Source: Pseudomonas sp. NKUCC02_KPG (lineage in GTDB: Bacteria > Pseudomonadota > Gammaproteobacteria > Pseudomonadales > Pseudomonadaceae). Taken from it: a stretch of DNA of 64,000 bases. The notes beneath the pieces were generated by a model, which made no database searches, was not told where the DNA came from, and worked only from the letters and a program-made list of their open reading frames with translations. Shown piece after piece: positions 16,506 through 24,322 of the stretch. The translations under genes were made by a program, and so were the position numbers. Location: the NCBI RefSeq assembly GCF_019345465.1, contig NZ_JAHKRC010000004.1, forward strand, positions 1 through 64,000, read 5' to 3'. Each line of letters opens with the position of its first letter. Position 1 is the first letter of the stretch.

Positions 16506-17200
16506 TGTGTGGGATCAATCCCTAACGAATACAGTTGCTCTTTGAATTGCGGCACTACTGCTTGGCAATAGACATTGCCGCCAGTATTCCGAAACAAATT
16601 CAGGGAATATCGATAGGTAATAGCATTCGTTACTGGACCAACATAATCATGCCTCATTGCTCTTAGATCATCAATGTGCGAAGCATTGCCTGTAGCGTCC
16701 TTCAATAACTCGCAATACTTTACAAAAAGCTCTATTGAATCCTCGGTTGCTGCAGCCTTCGGATTGTCAGCTCTTCGCTGCTCTGCCTGCTCTCTCTTTC
16801 TGTTGCCTTCTATGGCCTTGGCTTCGGCTACCGACTTCTGCCGTCCAATGTGATGTTCAACTTCTGCTCTGATGATGTCGTAGTTGATGTCACAACGAGC
16901 CATAGAAGGGCCACCGTTATAGACCAAGTAAACAACACCATCCTTTTCGTCATACCGCAAATAACCTTGCAGGCGTTTAGCGGGCGTTAATGGTCCTGAA
17001 GCAACGCAGTTGTCAAGGTACTGTAGGCCAGTTGAGTGAAAGCCTTTCAGATATATGCCATCCCATCGCTGATATCCAGCTTCAGGTGTGTAAACGACAT
17101 AACCCTTTGTAGGATTGTCGTAAGGCTTGGCAGCTATCTTTTCTTGAGCGACACACCCAACGACAATCAGGGTTAGAGGCAGCATTAGAATCTTGTGCAA
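16502..17200 (-). CDS. Predicted lipoprotein of the element, 232 aa
   Basis: The signal peptide (KILMLPLTLIVVGC) ends in a lipobox with Cys16. The mature domain has four further Cys and a central charged, probably coiled segment (about residues 120-150, AKAIEGNRKREQAEQRRADN). It is divergent from the serine recombinase and starts a two-gene operon with the 68-residue protein. Surface lipoproteins on islands may act in exclusion or phage resistance, but nothing here shows this directly. Confidence 0.65.
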   Translation of the reverse strand: MHKILMLPLTLIVVGCVAQEKIAAKPYDNPTKGYVVYTPEAGYQRWDGIYLKGFHSTGLQYLDNCVASGPLTPAKRLQGYLRYDEKDGVVYLVYNGGPSMARCDINYDIIRAEVEHHIGRQKSVAEAKAIEGNRKREQAEQRRADNPKAAATEDSIELFVKYCELLKDATGNASHIDDLRAMRHDYVGPVTNAITYRYSLNLFRNTGGNVYCQAVVPQFKEQLYSLGIDPTQ

Positions 17201-17343
17201 TTGTCGTTATCCCAGTCATCAGAGTCACGACCTCATAGTGCAGTACAACGCTATGAATGTCACCACAGGCACTCTCAAGCCAAGGGAGTGCCCAGTATCA
17301 ACAAACGACCGTTTAACGACACCAGTGAAACAGGGTGCATTCT

Positions 17344-17411
17344 GGTATCGCAAAATAAGGGTTGCCAGTACTTTACGATACCTATATCGTGATACCACTT
17401 TAAGCGATACC
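17344..17411. promoter_or_regulatory. GATACC repeats upstream of the serine recombinase
   Basis: GATACC occurs at 17377, 17391 and 17406 (spacing 14 and 15), with an inverted GGTATC at 17344. The last two are part of the longer repeat GATACCACTTT. The array lies directly before the recombinase start and is a likely res-type site or autoregulatory operator. Confidence 0.6.
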
Positions 17412-17430
17412 ACTTTTCAAGGAGATAACC

Positions 17431-18000
17431 ATGTCACGCACCTTCCTGTACTGCCGAGTCAGCACCGCAACACAGTTCACCGAAAACCAAGTGCAGGAAG
17501 TGAAAGCCGCAGGTTTCGACGTACAACCCGGTCGAGTGATTGAGGAAACTGTGTCAGGCAGTGTTGCCGCTAAGGAGCGTGCTGGCTTCCAAAAGCTGCT
17601 TGAGCGCATGGAAAATGGAGACGTGCTGATCGTCACCAAGCTTGACCGCTTAGGTCGCAACGCTATGGACGTGCGCCAGACAGTTGAAAGCCTTGAAGCC
17701 ACTGGTATCCGTGTTCACTGTCTCGCACTCGGCGGTGTAGACCTCACCAGCCCAGCGGGCAAGATGACCATGCAGGTGCTGGGTGCAGTGGCTGAGTTTG
17801 AACGTGACCTGCTGATCGAGCGCACACAGTCCGGTTTGAAGCGTGCCAAGGCCGAAGGTAAGACGTTGGGTCGCCCCAAAGCTAACGACACCACAGCCGC
17901 CGTACAGGGCCTCAAAGTCGATGGCATGTCACAGTCAGAAGTGGCATCAGAACTTGGAATCGGCATTGCCACAGTTAAACGCCACTGGAACAGAACATAA
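17431..18000 (+). CDS. Serine recombinase (resolvase/invertase family)
   Basis: A 189-residue small serine recombinase. The catalytic Ser is Ser11 in FLYCRVST. Further family marks are VTKLDRLGRNAMD near residue 70 and AEFERDLLIERTQSGL near 115, followed by a C-terminal helix-turn-helix (SQSEVASELGIGIATVKRHW). CAAGGAG precedes the ATG. It may resolve or invert DNA in the element using the GATACC repeats upstream; no invertible segment was identified. Confidence 0.9.
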   Translation: MSRTFLYCRVSTATQFTENQVQEVKAAGFDVQPGRVIEETVSGSVAAKERAGFQKLLERMENGDVLIVTKLDRLGRNAMDVRQTVESLEATGIRVHCLALGGVDLTSPAGKMTMQVLGAVAEFERDLLIERTQSGLKRAKAEGKTLGRPKANDTTAAVQGLKVDGMSQSEVASELGIGIATVKRHWNRT

Positions 18001-18114
18001 CCCACCTTTGGGCCAATCAGACGCGCCAGCACCGAAGCAATGGGTGAGCCAGGGTTAGGTGCTTAACGTCGGTTACACGATGCTGTAGCCGTTGAAACAA
18101 TGGCGATTGATCGA

Positions 18115-18156
18115 CCCCCTGATGGTGCAACTGGGTAGCGCAGGGGGATTTTGTTT
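18115..18156 (+). terminator. Terminator after the serine recombinase
   Basis: CCCCCTG (18115-18121) and CAGGGGG (18141-18147) form the stem, followed by ATTTTGTTTT. It is the only structure seen in the 305-base gap 18001-18305. Confidence 0.65.
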
Positions 18157-18305
18157 TCATAAGAGTGGGTGTTCAGCTCAGGATGTCCGAGTGGTCGAGC
18201 CATGATCCTATCCCTACCGGATTTACAAATGCGGTTTGCGAAACTGATCAGTTTGAGACAGCACAAAGGACTTAAGGACTCAGGTAAGAGCTCGACCACA
18301 GACCA

Positions 18306-19343
18306 CTAACACCAAAAAGGTAAGCGTCCATCTATTGATGGCAATTGCTTATGCGCCAGATCCGGATGAGCTTTTTGGTAGCGCCGTCCAATATATTTTT
18401 GGAAGGGCAGAATGGCATTCTCGGAATCACCGATGATGTGCGTCTTTGCCTGAGCCGCAACTTTTGTATTGAGCTCCACCACTGTGACCTCATCAACCAC
18501 ATTCCGCCCCCGAGCAAACCGGTCGGAATCGCAGATGATGTAAGCGACTCGCGGCGAAATCGCGTAGTAGAGGTCGGAGTACTCAGGCGCGGCGAACTCA
18601 GTCTCAGATACACACGAATGCACGTTGACGACAGGTTGGTCGGACGTGATGAAAGGCACCCGAGTATCATTTATCAACAACGCATGCTTAGCATAATTAC
18701 GACCCACGTATAGGTCATACCCGATATTCATCCCGAACATGTAGCTCAAGAACCACCACGCATGCGCCATAGCCTCGACCATATCAATCTCTATGGCATT
18801 GCGCCGAGGCAGAGCTTGGATGACGCTATCACGGAAAGTTTTCGTGCGGGATATCTGGTGTCCGAAAAACACCATGAACTCAATCATATGTGTCTTATCC
18901 AATAGCACATCGAGTTGCTCATCGGCCAAAGCAGCTAATACTGGCCCTGCCTTACTTTCATGGGAGGCGTGAAGGTTTTCCAACAGGTTGCATTTCAGCG
19001 CATGGAGGTGCTGCTCCACTTCCTGTATCCGAATACCAGACTTACGGTAAACAGCTTCATCATGCTGCATTTTCAGAAAGTCATTAAGGTACGACACGTG
19101 ATGGCGCTGGAGATGATCTGGGCTTAGCTGTGAATAACCCTTGATCACCTCGATTTGCTTGTGGTTAAGCGGGGTGATTTTGTAGAAGAAATCTTCAACA
19201 ACTATGCCGCGCACGCTGTCGTGCGCAATCCTACCAGTCTTGGTGGTGTAGAAAACATTCCTAGTACCACTACCCCAGCGAGTCAGATAGTTTGCCCAGA
19301 CATAATGGTGCCGCTTCTTGGCGTCAAATTCATTGCGAGGCAT
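18306..19343 (-). CDS. DUF4238-like protein, probable cargo
   Basis: A 345-residue soluble protein. The N terminus (KKRHHYVWANYLTRW) and the later FITSDQPVVNVH motif match what I remember of the DUF4238 family, whose function is not established. His and Trp content in conserved blocks suggests an enzyme or metal site. It is the last gene before attR and is oriented inward. A defence role is plausible for such island-end cargo but is inference. Confidence 0.65.
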   Translation of the reverse strand: MPRNEFDAKKRHHYVWANYLTRWGSGTRNVFYTTKTGRIAHDSVRGIVVEDFFYKITPLNHKQIEVIKGYSQLSPDHLQRHHVSYLNDFLKMQHDEAVYRKSGIRIQEVEQHLHALKCNLLENLHASHESKAGPVLAALADEQLDVLLDKTHMIEFMVFFGHQISRTKTFRDSVIQALPRRNAIEIDMVEAMAHAWWFLSYMFGMNIGYDLYVGRNYAKHALLINDTRVPFITSDQPVVNVHSCVSETEFAAPEYSDLYYAISPRVAYIICDSDRFARGRNVVDEVTVVELNTKVAAQAKTHIIGDSENAILPFQKYIGRRYQKAHPDLAHKQLPSIDGRLPFWC

Positions 19344-19513
19344 GAGCGTCCATTCCGTAGTGTGCCACTTCCTAAACTCTCAACCTGCGATCCTCGCGTC
19401 AAGCTCAGGGGGCTCTTACACAGAGGAGCAAGCTCAAAAACAGCCACCGACAGGCATTCACATTGCCCCGTGTGAACGAACCCGATATTTTGTGAACGTT
19501 CTGCATGAAATTC

Positions 19514-19625
19514 AAGACAACAAAAAAGGGCCCACCTTTCGGTGAGCCCTTCTAGACCGCCCAGCAGAGCGGATTTTGTTTGGTAGGCGCGATTGGACTC
19601 GAACCAACGACCCCCACCATGTCAA
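19514..19625. repeat. Right attachment repeat (attR), 112 bp
   Basis: Identical to 10946-11057. Here the repeat joins the remaining 5' half of the tRNA gene, so the complete tRNA-Val is at this end. The 3' half and terminator of the working tRNA therefore came with the element. Confidence 0.93.
19522..19550 (-). terminator. Intrinsic terminator of tRNA-Val
   Basis: On the minus strand AGGGCTCACC-GAAA-GGTGGGCCCT forms a stem with one G.U pair, followed by TTTTTTG. A second copy sits in attL at 10954-10982. Confidence 0.85.
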
Positions 19626-19657
19626 GGTGGTGCTCTAACCAACTGAGCTACGTGCCT
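19581..19657 (-). tRNA. tRNA-Val(GAC)
   Basis: A full cloverleaf including an encoded CCA. The anticodon stem CCACC/GGTGG holds loop TTGACAT, giving anticodon GAC. The T-loop GGTTCGAGTCC and D-arm GCTCAGTTGGTTAGAGC are standard. The acceptor stem (AGGCACG with CGCGCCT) has an A.C mismatch at pair 5:68. The gene is the insertion site of the element. Confidence 0.9.
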
Positions 19658-19841
19658 GCTGTGGGGTCGCATTCTATAGATTTGCGGAGGGGTGTCAACA
19701 CCTTTTTTGCAGCTAACCCTATGAATAGTCGAATTTTTTATTTTTCCCGCAAAAAAGCTCATTCGCCAGTGGCTGGCGGGGGGATTTCAACTCAGGTAGC
19801 ATCGGTTTCACTCGTAAAAAATATAAAACAGAGGCTGCAGA

Positions 19842-21125
19842 ATGTCGAACACTCACTATCCCCAGTCCTACTATGCGGCTTCAGCTAATCCGACTCCTGA
19901 GCGCCCTGCCCTGCAGGGCGAGGTTGAGGTGGACGTCTGTGTAATCGGCGCCGGCTACACCGGGCTGTCGAGTGCGCTGTTTTTGCTGGAGGCCGGTTTC
20001 TCGGTCGCCGTGCTGGAGGCCGCGAAGGTGGGGTTCGGTGCCTCGGGGCGCAATGGCGGCCAGATCGTTAACAGCTACAGCCGCGATATCGATGTGATCG
20101 AGCGCACGGTGGGAGCCAAGCAGGCACAACTGCTGGGGAATATGGCCTTCGAAGGCAGCAAGATTATTCGTGAACGCGTGGCCAAGTATCAGATCCAGTG
20201 CGATTTGAAAGACGGCGGTGTGTTTGCTGCGATTACTGGCAAGCAGATGGGTCATCTGGAAGCTCAAAAGAAGCTCTGGGAACGCTATGGCAATACGTCC
20301 CTGGAACTGCTGGATCAGCGCCGGATTCGTGAAGTGGTTGCCTGCGACCAGTATCAGGGCGGGCTGCTGGACATGAGCGGCGGGCATATCCACCCGCTCA
20401 ACCTGGCGCTGGGTGAAGCGGCCGCGGTCGAGTCCCTGGGCGGCAAGATTTACGAGCAGTCACCTGCGATTCGCATAGAGCGCGGCGCCAATCCTGTGGT
20501 GCATACGCCCCAAGGCAAGGTCCGGGCCAAGTTCATCATCGTTGCGGGCAATGCCTACCTGGGCAATCTGGTGCCCGAACTGGCGTCCAAATCCATGCCC
20601 TGCGGCACGCAGGTAATCACGACCGAGCCGCTGAGCGAAGAGCTGGCAAAAACGCTGCTGCCCCAGGACTACTGCGTCGAAGACTGCAATTACCTGCTCG
20701 ACTACTATCGCCTGTCCGGTGACAAGCGCCTGATCTTTGGTGGTGGCGTGGTGTATGGCGCGCGGGACCCCGCCAATATCGAGGCGATTATCCGGCCAAA
20801 AATGCTCAAGGCCTTCCCGCAACTCAAGGACGTAAAAATTGATTACGCCTGGACGGGTAACTTCCTGCTGACGCTGTCGCGCCTGCCTCAGGTCGGCCGC
20901 ATCGGTGACAACATTTATTACTCGCAAGGTTGCAGTGGCCACGGAGTGACGTATACCCACCTGGCCGGCAAGGTACTGGCCGAAGCCCTGCGCGGCCAGG
21001 CCGAGCGCTTTGACGCTTTTGCCGACTTGCCTCACTACCCGTTCCCCGGCGGGCAACTGCTGCGTACGCCGCTGACCGCTTTGGGTGCGTGGTACTACAG
21101 CCTGCGGGACAAGTTCGGCTTCTAA
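19842..21125 (+). CDS. FAD-dependent amine oxidoreductase (gamma-glutamylputrescine oxidase-like)
   Basis: A 427-residue DadA/PuuB-type flavoenzyme. The FAD site is VDVCVIGAGYTGLSSALFL near residue 30, followed by GFGASGRNGGQIVNSYS. The second half has the closing motif YYSQGCSGHGVTYTHLAGK. Members oxidise N-substituted amino acids or gamma-glutamylputrescine in polyamine breakdown. GAGG precedes the ATG. No other polyamine genes are adjacent, so the substrate is uncertain. Confidence 0.8.
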   Translation: MSNTHYPQSYYAASANPTPERPALQGEVEVDVCVIGAGYTGLSSALFLLEAGFSVAVLEAAKVGFGASGRNGGQIVNSYSRDIDVIERTVGAKQAQLLGNMAFEGSKIIRERVAKYQIQCDLKDGGVFAAITGKQMGHLEAQKKLWERYGNTSLELLDQRRIREVVACDQYQGGLLDMSGGHIHPLNLALGEAAAVESLGGKIYEQSPAIRIERGANPVVHTPQGKVRAKFIIVAGNAYLGNLVPELASKSMPCGTQVITTEPLSEELAKTLLPQDYCVEDCNYLLDYYRLSGDKRLIFGGGVVYGARDPANIEAIIRPKMLKAFPQLKDVKIDYAWTGNFLLTLSRLPQVGRIGDNIYYSQGCSGHGVTYTHLAGKVLAEALRGQAERFDAFADLPHYPFPGGQLLRTPLTALGAWYYSLRDKFGF

Positions 21126-21809
21126 CTAGTTGTGCGACCCCAGAGTCTTGATGGCCGTGGCCCCTGCCTGCTCCTGACCGGAGCGGGACAGGTCATTGGC
21201 CACTTTCAACCAGCGCGCCTTGTCTACATTGGCTGGCAATTGTGTCGGCGACAGGATCAACACTGCCCAGCCCCCGGCATCCTTCCAGGCTGACTCGAAT
21301 GCCTTGAAGTCCATCACGCGTCGACGCTCCATGCCTGCCCGCAACAACACCGTACCCTTGGCGCGGTTGTAACCCACCAGCATTGCATAGCGCGGCTCTG
21401 ACCAGAGCATTCCGTCGCTGAAGCGCACCATGACCGGATAACCGGCCGCTACTTGGGCCAATAACGCCGACAGGGATGTATCCAGCGGGTACACCATCAA
21501 CCCGTAGCCAGCGGCCAGTTGTTCTATGTTGCCTTGCAACGACGCCTCGCCGCCCGGCAGTTTCAGCGGCTTGACCAAAAGGCCCGGGGTGATTCTGATC
21601 CGTTGCTCACCGAGCATCCCGGCCAGTGTCTGCGGAGCGCCTTGATTGGCGTTACCGCGAAAAAAGGGAACGCCATTGAGCTCGACGCGTTCCGGCAAAC
21701 GCCGAAACTCGGGCGACTCGACACTGGCACACCCCGCCATCGCCAACACAAACACAAACAACGCTGCCAGCCACATTCGTGCTGATCTCAATCCAGTCAC
21801 AGCCTGCAT
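21126..21809 (-). CDS. C39-peptidase-like lipoprotein, apparently inactive
   Basis: A 227-residue lipoprotein (lipobox AMAGC after a hydrophobic leader, start at 21809 with GAGGG upstream). The mature part follows the layout of C39-type papain-like peptidases: VPFFRGNANQGAPQTLAGML and later PRYAMLVGYNRAKGTVLL. The usual Q-x-x-CG catalytic Cys is replaced by QGAPQ, and the usual His before the VGY motif by Tyr/Arg. It is therefore probably a pseudoenzyme, binding but not cutting. It converges on the oxidoreductase gene. Confidence 0.65.
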   Translation of the reverse strand: MQAVTGLRSARMWLAALFVFVLAMAGCASVESPEFRRLPERVELNGVPFFRGNANQGAPQTLAGMLGEQRIRITPGLLVKPLKLPGGEASLQGNIEQLAAGYGLMVYPLDTSLSALLAQVAAGYPVMVRFSDGMLWSEPRYAMLVGYNRAKGTVLLRAGMERRRVMDFKAFESAWKDAGGWAVLILSPTQLPANVDKARWLKVANDLSRSGQEQAGATAIKTLGSHN

Positions 21810-22033
21810 ATTCCCTCGCCTTGAATGAACGCCAGACCGCAAGGCCTGCCACGGCCGTCGATCATAGGGCGCCAATAAGGCAAGGTATAGCCTTAAGCCA
21901 CAGCCCAATCGACGTGATAGAGCAAATCGGTTAGTCCAGCACGACCTTCGGTCAATAGACTGCAACACTGCACAGACTAGACTGTCCCTTGCTTAGTGTG
22001 TGTTTGAGCCCGTAGGGGACAAAGGAGGCACTG

Positions 22034-22201
22034 ATGAGCCCGATAATCACTATTTTCCTGCTGATCACAGGCTGGCTGGCCGTTGCCGGCGCCATGCTAT
22101 GGGGCCTGATGCGCATCAGCCGCCATCACCATCCGCAGGTGCAGGCCAAACCGCAAGACACCCCTGAAAAACCGGTAACTGGCGCAGCAAGCGCACATTG
22201 A
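22034..22201 (+). CDS. Small inner-membrane protein, 55 aa
   Basis: A strong AAAGGAGG site precedes ATG at 22034. The product has one membrane helix (IITIFLLITGWLAVAGAMLW) and a short His/Pro-rich tail ending ASAH. It is followed at once by a bidirectional terminator, so it is a complete one-gene unit. Function unknown. Confidence 0.65.
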   Translation: MSPIITIFLLITGWLAVAGAMLWGLMRISRHHHPQVQAKPQDTPEKPVTGAASAH

Positions 22202-22208
22202 CTCCACA

Positions 22209-22246
22209 AAAAAGCCGTCCACCCCATACAGGGTGGACGGCTTTTT
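22209..22246. terminator. Bidirectional terminator
   Basis: GCCGTCCACCC-CATACA-GGGTGGACGGC is a perfect 11-bp stem with A-run before and T-run after, serving the small membrane gene and terC, which converge here. Confidence 0.9.
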
Positions 22247-22261
22247 AACAGCAATGTGCGT

Positions 22262-23017
22262 TTATTTCACCAGGGCTGCCTGACGTTTTTCCCGTACCCG
22301 CCGCGCCAGAATGTTAAGTGTCTCAACAGTGGCCGAGAACGCCATCGCCGCATACACGTAACCCTTGGGCACATGAGCACCGAAGCCTTCGGCGATCAGG
22401 GTCATGCCGATCATGATAAGGAAGGCCAGCGCCAGCATTACCACAGTCGGGTTGTCATTGATGAACTTGGCCAGGGGCTCCGAAGCCAGCAACATCACCA
22501 TCACCGCCACCACCACTGCAATCACCATGATCGGCAAGTGCTCGGTCATGCCTACTGCGGTAATGATGCTGTCGATGGAGAACACCAGGTCCAGCATCAA
22601 AATCTGACCGATAGCCGCGGCAAAACCCAAGGTCACTTTCGATGACACGCTCTCGGTTTTTTCTTCCTCCTGCGGGGTCATGCTGTGATGGATTTCGCTG
22701 GTGGCTTTCCACACCAGGAACAGACCACCGGCAATCAGGATCATGTCCTTCCACGAGAAGGCCTTGCCCAACACTTCAAACACCGGCGTAGTCAGTTGAA
22801 CGATGTAGGCAATGGTACCCAGCAAGCCCAGACGCAGAATCAACGCCATGCCGATACCGATACGACGGGCCTTGGTGCGGTACTGCTCAGGCAGTTTGTT
22901 GGTCAAAATCGAGATAAAGATCAGGTTATCGATGCCCAGCACGATTTCCATCACGATCAACGTGGCTAAAGCGACCCAGGCTGCGGGGCTGGCAGCCAGT
23001 TGTAAAAGATATTCCAT
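22262..23017 (-). CDS. TerC-family membrane protein
   Basis: A 251-residue TerC-family transporter with seven or so membrane segments. The conserved acidic motifs are visible as [15 protein letters not shown] near residue 25 and [16 protein letters not shown] near 145. Members export Mn2+ or are linked to tellurite resistance. It lies 30 bases after the small lipoprotein gene on the same strand and is probably co-transcribed with it. Confidence 0.88.
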   Translation of the reverse strand: MEYLLQLAASPAAWVALATLIVMEIVLGIDNLIFISILTNKLPEQYRTKARRIGIGMALILRLGLLGTIAYIVQLTTPVFEVLGKAFSWKDMILIAGGLFLVWKATSEIHHSMTPQEEEKTESVSSKVTLGFAAAIGQILMLDLVFSIDSIITAVGMTEHLPIMVIAVVVAVMVMLLASEPLAKFINDNPTVVMLALAFLIMIGMTLIAEGFGAHVPKGYVYAAMAFSATVETLNILARRVREKRQAALVK

Positions 23018-23047
23018 AGGTGTGCTCGGACTCTGCAGTAAGACTGG

Positions 23048-23287
23048 TTAGATAGCTTTGGACGATTTTTCGTTTTCTTGCTCAGGCTTTTCTTTTTCAA
23101 TCAGTCCACCCGTGGCATCGCTGAGCGCTTGCTCAGCAGCCTTGTGGGTGTCATCAATGGCCTGCTTGGCGGATTCAGCCGTTTTGCTCAACATCTGTTG
23201 CGCCGCTTTTTCTGCCTGATCGCAACCGGTCATGAGCAACAAGCCTGCCGACAACAGTAGTGCAACACCTGATTGTTTAATGTTCAT
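23048..23287 (-). CDS. Small Ala/Lys-rich lipoprotein, 79 aa
   Basis: Start ATG at 23287 has GAGAGG at good spacing; the longer reading adds an unlikely leader. The signal peptide ends in LLLMTGC. The mature part is helical with repeated Ala/Lys/Glu heptads (AEKAAQQMLSKTAESAKQAI). It is divergent from the NhaR-like gene. Function unknown, perhaps envelope stress. Confidence 0.7.
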   Translation of the reverse strand: MNIKQSGVALLLSAGLLLMTGCDQAEKAAQQMLSKTAESAKQAIDDTHKAAEQALSDATGGLIEKEKPEQENEKSSKAI

Positions 23288-23422
23288 GATCATTTTCCTC
23301 TCTAAATCGGCGGCCACCTGAGTGGCTTGCGCATGACGCGGGATTCTAGAGGGTTGAACACTTCAGGAAAATTCGTATTTATAAGCGCTATACTTCGATT
23401 TTTACGAAGTGTTGCAGCGCTG

Positions 23423-24322
23423 ATGCTAAATTACCGTCAACTTCATTACTTCTGGGTCGTCGCCAAAACCGGCAGCATTGTTCGCGCCTGTGAGCAACTG
23501 AACCTCACCCCGCAGACCATCAGCGGGCAAATCAGCCTGCTGGAGGACACCTATGGCCTGCCCTTGTTTCGACGGGTCGGGCGCCAACTGGAGCTGACCG
23601 AGACCGGCCGCCAGGTATTGCCCTATGCAGAACAGATCTTTCAGCTCGGCAGCGAACTGGAAAGCATGCTGCGCATGGCGCCTAAAGAGCAGCAGATTCT
23701 GTTTCGGGTAGGCGTGGCCGATGTGGTGCCCAAATCGATCGTGTATCGCCTGATCTCGCCGACCATGGAACTGGATGAGCCGATCCGTATCACCTGCCGC
23801 GAAGACAAACTTGATCGGCTGCTGGCAGACCTGGCCATTCAACGTCTCGATCTGGTTATTTCAGACAGCCCGATGCCCTCCCACCTGGACATCAAGGGTT
23901 TTAGCCAGAAACTGGGGGAATGCGGTATCAGCTTTTTTGCCACCCCGGCCCTTGCCAGAGATTACTCAGAGAACTTTCCCCATTGCCTGCAAGGCGCTCC
24001 GCTGCTGATTCCAGGACCCGAAACCGTGTTGCGAAGCCGCTTGTTGCGCTGGCTGGCCGAGCAGCAGATACAGCCGCGGATTGTCGGTGAATTCGATGAC
24101 AGCGCGTTGATGCAGGCCTTTGGCCAGTCCGGAATTGGCGTATTTATTGCGCCGAGCGTGATTGCCCAGGAAGTGATACGCCAGTTTGACGTCGAGTTGA
24201 TCGGCCACACCGAAGCCGTGACCGAATCGTTTTACGCCATCACCGTCGAGCGAAAAATCCGTCATCCCGGCATCGTTGCAATCACCGAGGGGGCCCGACG
24301 CGAATTGTTTACCCCGCGCTAG
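23423..24322 (+). CDS. LysR regulator, NhaR-like
   Basis: A 299-residue LysR regulator starting LNYRQLHYFWVVAKTGSIVR, the characteristic N terminus of NhaR, followed by QLNLTPQTISGQISLLE as the recognition region. NhaR responds to Na+ in enteric bacteria. Here there is no nhaA nearby; the divergent lipoprotein-terC pair is the likeliest target. The longer upstream frame (to 23327) is rejected because it adds 32 unconserved residues. Confidence 0.8.
   Translation: MLNYRQLHYFWVVAKTGSIVRACEQLNLTPQTISGQISLLEDTYGLPLFRRVGRQLELTETGRQVLPYAEQIFQLGSELESMLRMAPKEQQILFRVGVADVVPKSIVYRLISPTMELDEPIRITCREDKLDRLLADLAIQRLDLVISDSPMPSHLDIKGFSQKLGECGISFFATPALARDYSENFPHCLQGAPLLIPGPETVLRSRLLRWLAEQQIQPRIVGEFDDSALMQAFGQSGIGVFIAPSVIAQEVIRQFDVELIGHTEAVTESFYAITVERKIRHPGIVAITEGARRELFTPR

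Larger units (their letters stand above)
10946..19625. mobile_element. Integrative element in tRNA-Val(GAC)
   Basis: About 8.7 kb lies between two identical 112-bp direct repeats that contain the 3' half of a tRNA-Val gene and its terminator. Just inside the left repeat is a tyrosine integrase. The interior is visibly more AT-rich than the flanks and contains a serine recombinase, a DUF4238-like gene, several unrecognised small proteins and long structured intergenic DNA. No conjugation, capsid or plasmid-transfer genes are seen, so the element is probably mobilised by a helper or is a small cargo island. Confidence 0.92.

Noticed and set aside
18180..18205. GATGTCCGAGTGGTCGA, which resembles the D-arm of a tRNA-Ser gene
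   Set aside because: No matching acceptor stem, anticodon arm or T-arm follows on either strand, so it is at most a small relic or chance.
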